Source: Alphaproteobacteria bacterium
GTDB taxonomy: Bacteria; Pseudomonadota; Alphaproteobacteria; JACZXZ01
DNA: 55,252 nucleotides
Reading direction: 5' to 3'
Assembly (NCBI GenBank): GCA_035625915.1
Contig: DASPOR010000013.1
Location: 1 to 55,252 of the forward strand
The notes under the pieces are model-generated. The model did not search any database, was not told where the DNA came from, and saw nothing but the letters and a program-made list of their open reading frames with translations. Both the position numbers and the translations under genes were made by a program. Within the stretch, counting starts at the first letter, position 1. The number at the start of each line of letters is the position of its first letter. Of the stretch, positions 1 through 8,834 are shown one piece after another.

Positions 1-1
1 A

Positions 2-448
2 CCCGCGAGTCTCGACACGGTTCGAATCGCCGTTCAACGCTCACCGCTCAATCTGGACTACTACGCCGACGCGGCTTGGACGGACCGCGTTCCCGCGATG
101 ATACAAACGCTGCTAGTCGCGTCCTTCGAAAACACCGGAAAGATCGTTGCGGTCGGGCGCGAATCCGTGGGTCTACGCGCCGACTTCTTGCTCAAGACCG
201 AGATCCGGAATTTCGAAGTCGAGTATGACTCGGAAGGTGTGTCCCCCCGGGTTCATATCGTTGCCAAACTGATCAAGATGCCGGAGCGCGAGATCATCGC
301 GGATCGCACTTGCGACTACAAAGTAGCCGTGAACGGCGACCAGCTTGAGCAGATCGTGGAAGGTTACAATGACGTTCTTGGCCGCTGCATGCGCCGCATC
401 GTGGAATGGACGTTGCGGACGGGCGCCTCCTACAAGCCGGGAAGTTGA
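2..448 (+). CDS. ABC-type transport auxiliary lipoprotein (PqiC/YmbA-like), 5'-truncated by the window edge
   Basis: The frame is open from base 2 and gives about 148 residues before a TGA. The segment LNLDYYADAAWTDRVPAM near its start, then a beta-rich stretch and a C-terminal helix, fits the ABC_trans_aux family (PqiC/YmbA). These are outer-membrane lipoproteins that accompany MCE/Pqi or Mla-type lipid transport systems. The lipobox and signal peptide would lie upstream of the window and cannot be seen. An ATG at 98 is internal to the family-like sequence, so the protein should start earlier. A strong hairpin at 473-495 follows the stop. The family call is from memory of the pattern and the exact partner system is unknown. 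Confidence 0.72.
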   Translation, partial: PASLDTVRIAVQRSPLNLDYYADAAWTDRVPAMIQTLLVASFENTGKIVAVGRESVGLRADFLLKTEIRNFEVEYDSEGVSPRVHIVAKLIKMPEREIIADRTCDYKVAVNGDQLEQIVEGYNDVLGRCMRRIVEWTLRTGASYKPGS

Positions 449-472
449 CGCTTAGCCGCGCGCAAGAATTTT

Positions 473-495
473 GGGGCGGCCCAAGGGGCCGCCCC
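473..495. terminator. GC-rich hairpin between convergent genes
   Basis: GGGGCGGCCC (473-482) pairs perfectly with GGGCCGCCCC (486-495) across a 3-base loop. It lies between the stop codons of two convergent genes. It is preceded by AATTTT on the plus strand but has no long T-run on either side, so it may be a bidirectional terminator or a simple stem that protects 3' ends. Confidence 0.5.
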
Positions 496-530
496 ATTGA
501 AATCCTGAACCCGCTGGCTGGGATTGCCAC

Positions 531-893
531 TTATCGAATGTGGAATCCGAGGCCGATATTGATGGCCGGTGCTGCGATGACAGGTGCGGGTGCGTACGCG
601 ACCGGCCCCGGCACGTAGGCGACCGGCGGCGGAGCGACGACCACTGGCGGCGGTGGCGCATAGACGACCGGCGGGGCCACGTAGCCGTAGACAGGTGCTG
701 GCGCTACGATCACCGGGCCGGGGAAGAAGACGCCGTGAACGTATGCACCATGAACGAATGGGCCGTGAAAGAAATGGCGCCCCTCATCGGCGGCGGCCGG
801 CTGGATCGACGCCGCCCCCAGGACGGCGGCAGCCAAGGCCACCGCGGCAAGCGTCGGCGCGCGATTTTTCAGGCCTAACTTCAGCGACTTCAT
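531..893 (-). CDS. small secreted Pro/Val/Ala-rich repeat protein
   Basis: This 120-residue protein has an N-terminal signal peptide: basic MKSLKLGLKNR, then a hydrophobic Ala/Leu/Val stretch ending near AAADE at about residue 36. The mature part is a low-complexity tandem repeat of Val-x-Ala-Pro-x-Pro-Val and Tyr-x-Pro-Pro units, after a short His/Phe/Gly-rich segment (HFFHGPFVHGAYVHG). A GGAGGG site sits a few bases before the ATG. Similar small exported proteins are common in Alphaproteobacteria and are usually annotated hypothetical. It is probably periplasmic or surface-associated; no enzymatic motif is visible and no function is proposed. Confidence 0.75.
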   Translation of the reverse strand: MKSLKLGLKNRAPTLAAVALAAAVLGAASIQPAAADEGRHFFHGPFVHGAYVHGVFFPGPVIVAPAPVYGYVAPPVVYAPPPPVVVAPPPVAYVPGPVAYAPAPVIAAPAINIGLGFHIR

Positions 894-1077
894 GACACCC
901 TCCTTTCAGGGCGACTCAATCTCGGTCAACATACGCATTACGGCCAACCGGCGTTGAGCCTGCGCCCTACATTGAGGCATTTCCTGGGCAGGCGGCGTCT
1001 GTGCCGCACCGGGTAAGCTAGGCATCGGACGAATCACAGGATTTAACCCGCGATACAGTTTTCGGGAGGAAAAATGA

Positions 1078-2256
1078 ATGGCTGTTAATCTGGTCGAGGC
1101 AAGGCAAGACACCCCCGGCGTGACCAATGTGCTCCACTTCAACAATGCGGGTGCCGCACTCATGCCGAGGCCGGTAACCAAGTCCGTTGTCGACCACATC
1201 CAGCTTGAAGCGGAGATCGGAGGATACGAAGCGGCCGAACGGCAGCATGCAAAGCTTGAGCATGCCTATGCTGCCACGGCACGGCTTCTGAATTGCGCAC
1301 CCGACGAAATCGCGATCGTCGAGAATGCCACGCGGGCCTGGGACATGGCATTCTATGGATTCAAATTCGCGGCCGGCGACCGCATTCTCACCGCGGTCGC
1401 CGAGTATGCGAGCAATTTTCTCTCCTACCTTCAAGTCGCAAAGCGCACGGGCTGTAAGATCGAAGTCGTACCGAACGATGAAACCGGCCAGCTTTCGCTC
1501 GGGGCGCTCGAGCGCATGATGGACAAGCGCGTGAAACTGATTTCCGTGACTCACGTGCCGACCAATGGCGGCCTCGTCAATCCGGCGGTCGGTGTCGGCC
1601 GCATTGCCAAGACGTGGGATGTGCCCTTTCTCCTCGATGCCTGCCAATCGGTCGGGCAGATGCCGCTCGACGTCGAGGCGATCGGCTGCGATGCGCTTTC
1701 GGCAACGTCGCGGAAATACCTGCGCGGGCCGAGAGGGATCGGATTCCTCTATGTGCGGCGAAGCCTTCTCGAACGCCTCGAGCCGCCGATGATCGACCTT
1801 CATGCCGCACGCTGGATCGCCACTGACCGCTATGAGCTTTGCCGCGACGCTCGTCGCTTCGAGAATTGGGAGTGTAATTTCGCCGGCAAGATCGGGTTGG
1901 GCGTGGCAATCGACTACGCGCTGGCGATCGGCCTCGATGAAATATATGCGCGTGTCACGACCGTCAGCACCCTCCTGCGCGAACGCCTCGCCGACATACC
2001 CCGCGTCGCCGTCCGCGATGTCGGGGCTGAGCGTTGCGGTATTGTGACGTTTACCGTCGAGGGCAGGGACCCAGCCGAAATCAAGCACGTGCTTGCAGCA
2101 AAGCGCGTCAACGTCACGACCTCGACCCGGCTATCGACACGACTCGACATGGAAGCGCGCGGGCTCGAATCGATCGTGCGCGCCTCCGTCCACTACTACA
2201 ACAGCGAGGAAGAGGTAGAGCGGTTCGTGGGTGAAATTCGATCGATCGCCGCTTAG
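1078..2256 (+). CDS. class V aminotransferase (cysteine desulfurase/isopenicillin N epimerase-like PLP enzyme)
   Basis: This is a full-length fold-type I PLP enzyme of 392 residues. The N-terminal FNNAGAALMP segment, the central LLDACQSVGQMPLDV strand with the cofactor-binding Asp, and SATSRKYLRGPRG holding the Schiff-base lysine (Lys213) are diagnostic of class V. The sequence resembles the isopenicillin epimerase/EgtE-like branch more than housekeeping IscS or SufS, and no adjacent isc or suf genes are present. The start is fixed by GGGAGGA about seven bases upstream; an overlapping ATG at 1074 is out of frame and stops at once. The substrate cannot be told from sequence. Confidence 0.88.
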   Translation: MAVNLVEARQDTPGVTNVLHFNNAGAALMPRPVTKSVVDHIQLEAEIGGYEAAERQHAKLEHAYAATARLLNCAPDEIAIVENATRAWDMAFYGFKFAAGDRILTAVAEYASNFLSYLQVAKRTGCKIEVVPNDETGQLSLGALERMMDKRVKLISVTHVPTNGGLVNPAVGVGRIAKTWDVPFLLDACQSVGQMPLDVEAIGCDALSATSRKYLRGPRGIGFLYVRRSLLERLEPPMIDLHAARWIATDRYELCRDARRFENWECNFAGKIGLGVAIDYALAIGLDEIYARVTTVSTLLRERLADIPRVAVRDVGAERCGIVTFTVEGRDPAEIKHVLAAKRVNVTTSTRLSTRLDMEARGLESIVRASVHYYNSEEEVERFVGEIRSIAA

Positions 2257-2282
2257 CGTCCAGTCTGCCGCACGCGAGCGGA

Positions 2283-3152
2283 TCAGGACGCGAACGTCGC
2301 CTCGGCGCGCATCGCCAAGCCGCCATCGGCGCGCTTGATCCATACGACGGCACCACGGCCGTTGCCATCAGGTATCCCCGTGACGGTGAAAGGCGCTGTA
2401 TCGAACACAGGCGCCATTGCGCGAAAAGCGAAGCGCGCGAGCGTTGCGTTGGGCGCCTCCCGTCGCACAAGATCCAGGAGAAAAGTGGCGAGAAGCGGAC
2501 CATGCACGACGAGGCCGGGGTAACCTTCGACGTTCGTCACGTAGGGATAGTCGTAATGGATGCGGTGCCCGTTGTAGGTCAGCGCCGAATAGCGGAACAG
2601 CATGACCGGATCGGGTGTCACGACACGGCGCCATGGCCCGTCGGGAGGGGCTTCCTCCGGTGCCGGTGGCGGCCGCGAGGGGTCCGGCGCTTCCCGATAG
2701 GCGATGTCCTGCTCTTCTGTCATCGCGACGCTGTCGTCGACTCGATAGAGGCGTCGCACTTTCACGAAAACGAGGGCGCCGCCACGCCCCTCCTTGATCG
2801 TGACATCGACAATCTCCGACTCTCGGACGACCGTGTCGCCGACGCGGAAAGGTTTCGTGAAGTCGAGCCGGCTGCCCGCCCACATGCGGCGCGGAAGCGG
2901 CACGGCTGGGGCGAAATCGCCCCGCTCGGGATGGCCGTCCGCACCGAGTGTCGATTGCCGGGCCCAGCGCGGCCTGATCAGCCAGTGCACGCCGGGGGGT
3001 GCCGGTTCGCCCTCCCGCGGAAGGGCGCCGGTGCGGTCGAGCATTGCCTCAAGTCCCGCGACATGAAGTGGCAGGAGAATGTCGCCGGTCTCCTCGCGCC
3101 GGCCGATCCAGCTCCGGAGTCCTTCAAGCTTTGTCCTCTGCGCCGTATCCAT
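2283..3152 (-). CDS. FAS1-like/MaoC-fold hydratase (mesaconyl-C4-CoA or itaconyl-CoA hydratase type)
   Basis: This is a 289-residue double hot-dog protein. The C-terminal half carries the hydratase signature YSALTYNGHRIHYDYPY followed by EGYPGLVVHGPL, with the usual Asn/His and His-x-Asp residues. The N-terminal half matches the FAS1-like dehydratase domain. Such proteins hydrate C5 dicarboxyl-CoA or 3-hydroxyacyl thioesters (the HTD2 and Meh families). An ATG preceded by AGAGAGGA is preferred over an upstream GTG at 3171-3173 that would add seven residues. It lies 59 bases behind dgcA on the same strand, probably in the same operon, although no link between D-Glu catabolism and this enzyme is established. 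Confidence 0.82.
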   Translation of the reverse strand: MDTAQRTKLEGLRSWIGRREETGDILLPLHVAGLEAMLDRTGALPREGEPAPPGVHWLIRPRWARQSTLGADGHPERGDFAPAVPLPRRMWAGSRLDFTKPFRVGDTVVRESEIVDVTIKEGRGGALVFVKVRRLYRVDDSVAMTEEQDIAYREAPDPSRPPPAPEEAPPDGPWRRVVTPDPVMLFRYSALTYNGHRIHYDYPYVTNVEGYPGLVVHGPLLATFLLDLVRREAPNATLARFAFRAMAPVFDTAPFTVTGIPDGNGRGAVVWIKRADGGLAMRAEATFAS

Positions 3153-3211
3153 CGCTATCCTCTCTGTCCACACCCATTCCCGCCCGCTGCATTCCGAAGA
3201 GCGTCAAACGG

Positions 3212-4192
3212 TCAGCCCCAGAGTTCTGCAGCCGGCGGAAAGACGCGTCCGTCGGCATAACGCAGGCCGTGCGGCCGATCCTCGGCGAGAAGAAGCGGCC
3301 CATCCAGATCGACGAAGCTCGCGGCATCGCCGAGGAGTGTCGCAGGCGCCATGGAAAGCGACGTCCCCACCATGCAGCCGACCATGACGCCGAGCTTTGC
3401 AGCGCGCGCCGCGTCGATCAGCTTGATCGCTTCGGTCAGCCCACCCGTCTTGTCGAGCTTGACGTTGACGACATCGTAGCGACCGACGAGCTTCTCGATA
3501 TCCGCGCTCGTGTGACAGGACTCATCGGCGCAGATCGGCACCGGATGGCTCACCCGGGAGAGGGCTTCGTCACGGCCGGCGGGAAGCGGTTGTTCCACGA
3601 GCGAGGCACCAAGGCGCGCCATCTCGGGCAGGAGCTTCGGCAGAGTTTCGGCCGTCCAGGCTTCGTTCGCGTCAACGATGAGGCGTGCGAGTGGCGCCTC
3701 CGCGCGAATGGCTTCGAGCCTTGCCAAGTCGCCCTCCCCCCCGAGCTTGATCTTGAGAAGTGGGCGATTCGCGTTCTCCCGCGCTGCCTGTCCCATCGCC
3801 TCGGGTGATGCCAAACTCAGCGTGAAAGCGGTAACGACGGGCTTCGGTTCCGGCAAGCCCGCAAGACGCCACACGGGCGTCCCGGTTCGCTTGGCTTCGA
3901 GATCCCAAAACGCGCAATCCAGGGCGTTCCGTGCCGCGCCGGGCGGCATCGCTTCCTGGAGGCTTCGGCGGTCGAGTCCCGTCGCAATTTCGTCCGTGCG
4001 GGCCGCTATTTCCGCGATGACACCGTCGACCGACTCGCCATAGCGCGGGTACGGCACACATTCTCCCCGTCCACGAAGAGCCCCCTCCTCGATTTCAGCG
4101 ACCACGACGTCCTGGACCGTGCGCGAGCCGCGCGAAATCGCAAATACGCCACGAATGGGAAACCGCTCGTGTCGAACGGAGAGCTTGCGCAC
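3212..4192 (-). CDS. dgcA: enolase-superfamily epimerase, probable N-acetyl-D-glutamate racemase DgcA
   Basis: This 326-residue protein belongs to the dipeptide epimerase branch of the enolase superfamily. The visible catalytic set is Lys147-x-Lys149 (LLKIKLGG), metal ligands Asp174 (IVDANEAW), Glu200 (LVEQPLP) and Asp223 (ICADES), and Lys245 (VNVKLDKTGG). Such genes are often annotated L-Ala-D/L-Glu epimerase. Four bases separate it from an adjacent dgcN, and the known DgcN-DgcA pair converts D-Glu via N-acetyl-D-Glu to N-acetyl-L-Glu, which favours the DgcA reading. The start is GTG; its GAGGGG ribosome site lies inside the last codons of dgcN, suggesting translational coupling. Confidence 0.85.
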   Translation of the reverse strand: MRKLSVRHERFPIRGVFAISRGSRTVQDVVVAEIEEGALRGRGECVPYPRYGESVDGVIAEIAARTDEIATGLDRRSLQEAMPPGAARNALDCAFWDLEAKRTGTPVWRLAGLPEPKPVVTAFTLSLASPEAMGQAARENANRPLLKIKLGGEGDLARLEAIRAEAPLARLIVDANEAWTAETLPKLLPEMARLGASLVEQPLPAGRDEALSRVSHPVPICADESCHTSADIEKLVGRYDVVNVKLDKTGGLTEAIKLIDAARAAKLGVMVGCMVGTSLSMAPATLLGDAASFVDLDGPLLLAEDRPHGLRYADGRVFPPAAELWG

Positions 4193-4196
4193 GGTC

Positions 4197-5201
4197 TCAA
4201 CCCCTCAGCAACGCATCGACGAGGCGGGCGACGCCCGTCCTGATCGGATCGACGGTCGGCAGCTTCAACCGGGACTCGGTCTCCTTGAGAAAACGCTCGG
4301 CCGCATCCGGCGTAAGCTTCGAGGTATTGACGCTGACGCCGACGAATTTCACCGCCTTGTTCGTGAGCCGTGCCGTCTTGATGCAGAGGTCGATCGTTTC
4401 TTCAAGGCCCGGCATCGGCTGTTTCGGCAACCCGCGCATGTGGGTGCGCGTCGGCTCATGGCAAAGGACGAGCGCATCGGCCTGCGCACCGTGAATGAGT
4501 CCCAAGGTGACGCCCGCGAACGATGGGTGGAACAGCGAGCCCTGCCCTTCGATCAAATCCCAATGGTCGGGGTCATTCGCGGGAGCAAGCCATTCAACCG
4601 CACCCGGAATGAAATCCGATACCACCGCGTCGATCGACACACCGCTGCCCGCGATGAGAATCCCGGTCTGGCCCGTGGCGCGGAAATCTGCCTTGATTCC
4701 TCGGGCGCGCAGTTCCTTCTCGAGCGCAAGCGTTGTGTACATCTTGCCAATCGATGCATCGGTGCCGACTGCAAGGAGCCTCTTGCCCGGCCGCTTCTCG
4801 CCGGTGCCAAGGGGAAATTCCTGCTTTGGATGTCGCACGTCGTGAAGCTGTCTTTTGTGCTTATCCGCGGCTTCGACGAGACCGGGTACGGACTCGAGCC
4901 GGCTGTGGAGGCCACTCGCAAGGTCGAGGCCGAGATCGACAGCGCGCAATAATGTCTTGGCCCAACTTGGCCCGATGACGCCGCCGCGATTGGCGACGCC
5001 GATGATGAGCGTTTTCGCACCCTTTGCCGCCGCCTCCTCGAGCGATAGGTCGGGAAGACCGACAGTCGTTTTGCAGCCGTCGAGGCGCAACTGACCGAGA
5101 CACCAGTCCGGGCGCCAGTCCTTGATTCCACGTGCGGTCTTTGCCGCGAGATCGTCATGGGCATCGCCAAGGAAAAGCAGGTAGGGTCGTTCGATGTTCA
5201 C
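4197..5201 (-). CDS. dgcN: DUF1611 family protein, probable D-glutamate N-acetyltransferase DgcN
   Basis: This 334-residue protein has the DUF1611 layout: an N-terminal Rossmann-like half (YLLFLGDAHDDLAAKTARG, then LIIGVANRGGVIGPSW) and a C-terminal P-loop-like half (AVGTDASIGKMYTTLALEKE). Typical family segments TGILIAGSGVSIDAVVSDF and EGQGSLFHPSFAGVTLGL are present. DgcN acetylates D-Glu as the first step of D-Glu catabolism, with DgcA next. A GTG start at 5199-5201 is chosen because GAGAGAGG precedes it; an upstream ATG at 5244 would add an arginine-rich stretch unlike the family. It is the first gene of a leftward operon, divergent from the gamma-glutamyltransferase gene at 5386. Confidence 0.87.
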   Translation of the reverse strand: MNIERPYLLFLGDAHDDLAAKTARGIKDWRPDWCLGQLRLDGCKTTVGLPDLSLEEAAAKGAKTLIIGVANRGGVIGPSWAKTLLRAVDLGLDLASGLHSRLESVPGLVEAADKHKRQLHDVRHPKQEFPLGTGEKRPGKRLLAVGTDASIGKMYTTLALEKELRARGIKADFRATGQTGILIAGSGVSIDAVVSDFIPGAVEWLAPANDPDHWDLIEGQGSLFHPSFAGVTLGLIHGAQADALVLCHEPTRTHMRGLPKQPMPGLEETIDLCIKTARLTNKAVKFVGVSVNTSKLTPDAAERFLKETESRLKLPTVDPIRTGVARLVDALLRG

Positions 5202-5385
5202 GTCGCACCTCTCTCGTTGTGGGCGCGATCTTATCGGAAACGGCATGGCCCTGCATTATCGAGCGCATGGCTCCGAAGCGACGGTCCGTTGCCGGCCAAG
5301 GTGCGCCACCTTATAGTTTCGGCCCGGATCGGTTCAGCCAAGCCCGTTCTGCTCGGATCCCGCTTGGCGGAAGGAGCCAAGGCCA

Positions 5386-7212
5386 ATGTTCACCACGCGT
5401 CCCGAGATCAAGGGCGTCTTCGGCGTCGTCTCCTCGACTCATTGGATTCCCGCGAGTGTCGCGATGGCAGTCCTTGAAAAAGGTGGGAATGCGTTCGATG
5501 CGGCGGCGGCGGCGGCGTTCACCCTTCAAGTGATCGAGCCTCACCTGAATGGACCGGGGGGAGACGCGCCGATCCTCCTTTGGAACGCCAAAGCAAAGCG
5601 CGTCGAAGTCGTCTGCGGACAAGGTCCCAGCCCTCGGGGTGCGACCATCGAGCGCTATCGGGCCCTTGGCCTCGACCTCATTCCAGGCACGGGCCTCCTC
5701 GCGGCCGTGGTGCCCGGTGCATTCGGCGCCTGGTTGCATCTCATACGCGACTACGGCAGCGCCAAACTCCGCGACGTACTCGAACCCGCGATCGGTTATG
5801 CACGGCATGGCTGGCCGGTGACCCCAAACTTGAGCGATTCGATCGCTGCCGTGGCCCCGCTCTTCAAGCAAGAATGGCAAAGCTCGGCGGCCATATTTCT
5901 CAGGGGCGGGTCGGCGCCCGAGGCAGGCCATGCAATGGCGAACCCGACGCTGGCCGATACCTTCGGGCGCATTCTTGGAGAAGCCGAGCATGCGAGCAGC
6001 GACCGCGCCGAACAAATCGAGGCTGCACATCGAGCCTATTATCGAGGCTTCGTGGCCGAAGCGATCGACACATTTTGCCGCACCCAACACGTACTCGACA
6101 GTTCGGGCCAGCGCCACACGGGTATCCTCACCGCCGATGACATGGCGAGCTGGCGAGCGACGGTGGAAGCGCCCGTTACCTACGATTATCACGGCTACTT
6201 GGTTGCAAAGACCGGTCCCTGGGGCCAGGGACCGGTCTTTCTTCAAGCCCTCGCACTCCTCAAGGATTTCGATCTCGCGTCCCTCGACCCGATCGGCGGC
6301 GAATTCGTCCACACGGTCGTCGAGGCGTTGAAACTCGCCTTTGCGGACCGAGAAGCTTGGTACGGCGATCCGAACTTCACGAACGTTCCGATGGCGGAGC
6401 TTCTTTCCGAGGGCTACAACGCGCCACGCCGTCGCCTCATTGGCCGCGACGCATCCTACGATCTGGTACCCGGCACCGTAGGAAGCCGCGTACCTCGGCT
6501 ATATCAAGGCGACGTTGACAAGCGCAACCCACGAACCGGCATCGATCGGGGTGCCGGCGAAGGGGAGCCCGATCGTGCGGCAATGGCGCGGGAGCGCGCG
6601 CAAAAGGATCTCGCAGCACGGGGTGCCGTGTCCGGCGACACTGTGCATGTGGACGTGATCGATCGCTGGGGCAATATGGTCGCGGCCATGCCGAGTGGCG
6701 GGTGGATGCAGAGCTCGCCGGTCATTCCAGCACTTGGTTTCTGCCTCGGCACGCGCGGGCAGATGTTCTGGCTCGAGGACGGCTATCCAGCGAGTCTCGC
6801 ACCCGGAAAGCGGCCGCGCACGACCCTTAGCCCTACAATCGCGCTCCGCGACGGCGAACCCTATCTCGCCTTCGGCTCCCCTGGCGGTGACAGTCAGGAT
6901 CAATGGGCGCTCACCTTCTTCCTGCGTCACGCGCACCATAAGCTCAATCTTCAGGAGGCCATCGAGGGGCCGAACTTCCAGTCGACGCACTGGCCCGACT
7001 CATTTTATCCGCGCAAGGCGAACCCGGGTGCATTGGCACTCGAGGCAAATTTCCCGCGCGGGACAGTTGCGGATCTGCGCCGGCGCGGCCATAAGATCAC
7101 CGTCGCCCCCGAATGGTCGATGGGTCGCATGTGCGCAGTCGGCAAGGACGCGGCGTTCCTCAAGGCCGCGGCCAATCCGCGGAACATGCAGGGCTACGCC
7201 GTCGGGCGCTAG
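5386..7212 (+). CDS. gamma-glutamyltransferase family protein
   Basis: This is a 608-residue Ntn-hydrolase of the GGT family. The start of the large subunit shows ASVAMAVLEKGGNAFDAAAA and GPGGDAPILLW. The autocleavage and nucleophile threonine is Thr419 in SGDTVHVDVIDRWGN, giving predicted subunits of about 418 and 190 residues. RPRTTLSPTIALRDGEP and the FGSPGGDSQDQW segment near the oxyanion region are also typical. There is no signal peptide, unlike periplasmic GGTs of enterics, so a cytoplasmic role is likely. GGAAGGAG precedes the ATG. It is divergent from dgcN and directly abuts the MATE gene, suggesting cleavage of gamma-glutamyl compounds feeding or linked to glutamate use. The substrate is unknown. 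Confidence 0.9.
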   Translation: MFTTRPEIKGVFGVVSSTHWIPASVAMAVLEKGGNAFDAAAAAAFTLQVIEPHLNGPGGDAPILLWNAKAKRVEVVCGQGPSPRGATIERYRALGLDLIPGTGLLAAVVPGAFGAWLHLIRDYGSAKLRDVLEPAIGYARHGWPVTPNLSDSIAAVAPLFKQEWQSSAAIFLRGGSAPEAGHAMANPTLADTFGRILGEAEHASSDRAEQIEAAHRAYYRGFVAEAIDTFCRTQHVLDSSGQRHTGILTADDMASWRATVEAPVTYDYHGYLVAKTGPWGQGPVFLQALALLKDFDLASLDPIGGEFVHTVVEALKLAFADREAWYGDPNFTNVPMAELLSEGYNAPRRRLIGRDASYDLVPGTVGSRVPRLYQGDVDKRNPRTGIDRGAGEGEPDRAAMARERAQKDLAARGAVSGDTVHVDVIDRWGNMVAAMPSGGWMQSSPVIPALGFCLGTRGQMFWLEDGYPASLAPGKRPRTTLSPTIALRDGEPYLAFGSPGGDSQDQWALTFFLRHAHHKLNLQEAIEGPNFQSTHWPDSFYPRKANPGALALEANFPRGTVADLRRRGHKITVAPEWSMGRMCAVGKDAAFLKAAANPRNMQGYAVGR

Positions 7213-8577
7213 ATGCAGTCGCCAGCACTATCGAAGGAGTGGCATCGGCGCGTCTGGCGATTGGCGGGGCCGATCATTCTCTCGAATATCACAGTGCCGC
7301 TCATGGGTGCGGTGGACACCGCCGTCATGGGGCAGTTACCGGACGCCAAATACATCGGCGGGGTCGCTCTCGCCGCGACGGTGTTTGCCTTTCTTTATTG
7401 GAGTTTCGGTTTCCTCCGCCTCGGTACGACGGGAATCGTGGCGCAGGCATTCGGCGCCCGTGACGATGTGGAGGTGTTCGCTTCGCTCATTCGGCCGCTC
7501 CTCATTGCCGTTTCCGCCGGCGTTATGCTTGTGGCCCTCCAGGCCCCGCTCGCCCGCGTTTCCTTCTGGCTCCTCGACGGAAGCCCTGCATCGACGGCAC
7601 TTGCGAAGCAATATTACGCGGTCAGGATCTGGGGCGCTCCGGCGGCACTTGCCAACTATGTCCTTTGGGGCTGGCTCCTCGGTGTGCAGCGTGCGCGCGA
7701 AGCGTTCGTGCTGCAGTTGGCGCTCAATAGCGTCAATATGGCGCTCGCAATTCTTTTCGTGATCGGCTTCGGCTGGGGCGTTTCGGGTGTGGCATCTGCC
7801 ACTTTGATTTCGGAATGGCTCTCGGTCGCTGCCGGGCTATCGGTGACACTTGTCGTCGTGCGCCGCATTGAAACCGGTACGCTGCTAGGCTGGCGGCGAA
7901 TTCTTGACCGCGACAGGTTAGCGGCACTCTTTCATGTCAACGGCAACATCTTTCTGCGCACGCTTTGCTTGATTCTGGCCTTTTCGTACTTCACGGCGCG
8001 CAGCGCTCGGATGGGCGATCTCGTACTCGCGGCCAACGCGGTGCTCATGCAATTTCAGCAGTTGATGGGCTATGGTCTCGATGGGTTCGCCTTTACAGCA
8101 TCTGCCTTGGTCGGCGAGGCGTTCGGCGCCCGCGACCCCGTGAAATTCCGGAATGCGATCGCGGTCACCACCTTTTGGTCGGGCCTTGTGGCGGTCCTGT
8201 GCGTCATGGGTTATGCGGCATTCGGAGGGGCGATGATCGACCTCTTGACCGGCCAAGAGCCCGTGCGTGAGGTCGCCGAGCACTACTTGCCGTGGATGGT
8301 CGCCTCGCCGCTCGTGTCCTTTTGGGCCTTTCAGCTGGACGGAATATTCATTGGCGCCACGGCCGGCAAAGAGATGCGCAACGCAATGGCTGTATCGCTT
8401 GTCGTCTGTGTCGGCGCCGTGTGGATGTTTGTCCCGCTTTGGAACAATCACGGACTCTGGCTATCGCTCATGATCTTCATGGCCGCGCGCGGCGCCACAC
8501 TCGGTTTTTATTTTCCACGACTAGCGCGGCGCCTGCCGTTGGCGGAACTGCCCGCATCGAGATTCGTCTTTCGCTAA
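7213..8577 (+). CDS. MATE family multidrug/toxin efflux transporter (DinF-like)
   Basis: This 454-residue polytopic protein has about 12 hydrophobic segments in two homologous halves. The opening LAGPIILSNITVPLMGAVDTAVMG and the matching motif at the second half (LAANAVLMQFQQLMGYGLDGFAFTASALVGEAFGARD) are the hallmark of the DinF branch of MATE exporters. These use a Na+ or H+ gradient to export small, often cationic, molecules. The ATG follows the TAG of the GGT gene with no gap, so the two are almost certainly co-translated. Its cargo may be related to gamma-glutamyl compounds or may be unrelated; no cargo can be inferred from sequence. Confidence 0.92.
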   Translation: MQSPALSKEWHRRVWRLAGPIILSNITVPLMGAVDTAVMGQLPDAKYIGGVALAATVFAFLYWSFGFLRLGTTGIVAQAFGARDDVEVFASLIRPLLIAVSAGVMLVALQAPLARVSFWLLDGSPASTALAKQYYAVRIWGAPAALANYVLWGWLLGVQRAREAFVLQLALNSVNMALAILFVIGFGWGVSGVASATLISEWLSVAAGLSVTLVVVRRIETGTLLGWRRILDRDRLAALFHVNGNIFLRTLCLILAFSYFTARSARMGDLVLAANAVLMQFQQLMGYGLDGFAFTASALVGEAFGARDPVKFRNAIAVTTFWSGLVAVLCVMGYAAFGGAMIDLLTGQEPVREVAEHYLPWMVASPLVSFWAFQLDGIFIGATAGKEMRNAMAVSLVVCVGAVWMFVPLWNNHGLWLSLMIFMAARGATLGFYFPRLARRLPLAELPASRFVFR

Positions 8578-8834
8578 TGTGGTGGAGTCGAGGCGCAAAC
8601 GCCGCGGTTCTTGCTCCGACAGCGAAAATCGCCGAAAAATCCAAGCAGAATGTTCCTGTTGCGTTCGGAAACGTACCGGCTGGAAGAAATGCCTTCCGAG
8701 CGGCTAAACCTCAGAGTAAAAGCAGGCGGTGCATTTGCCGTCGAGCACCCGCTCCCTTGGAACGGCCATAACCAACCGATTGGCGCCGTTGGGTATTCTG
8801 CGCCATTGAGAGTAGGGATTAGGTCCGCCGCACA

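Noticed and set aside
1018-2088. 356-codon open frame on the minus strand
   Set aside because: It is antisense to the aminotransferase, which has complete family motifs; GC-rich codon bias keeps the opposite frame open by chance.
4119-4952. 277-codon open frame on the plus strand
   Set aside because: It lies antisense to dgcA and dgcN, whose motifs are complete; the translation is low in hydrophobic structure and rich in Arg/Glu.
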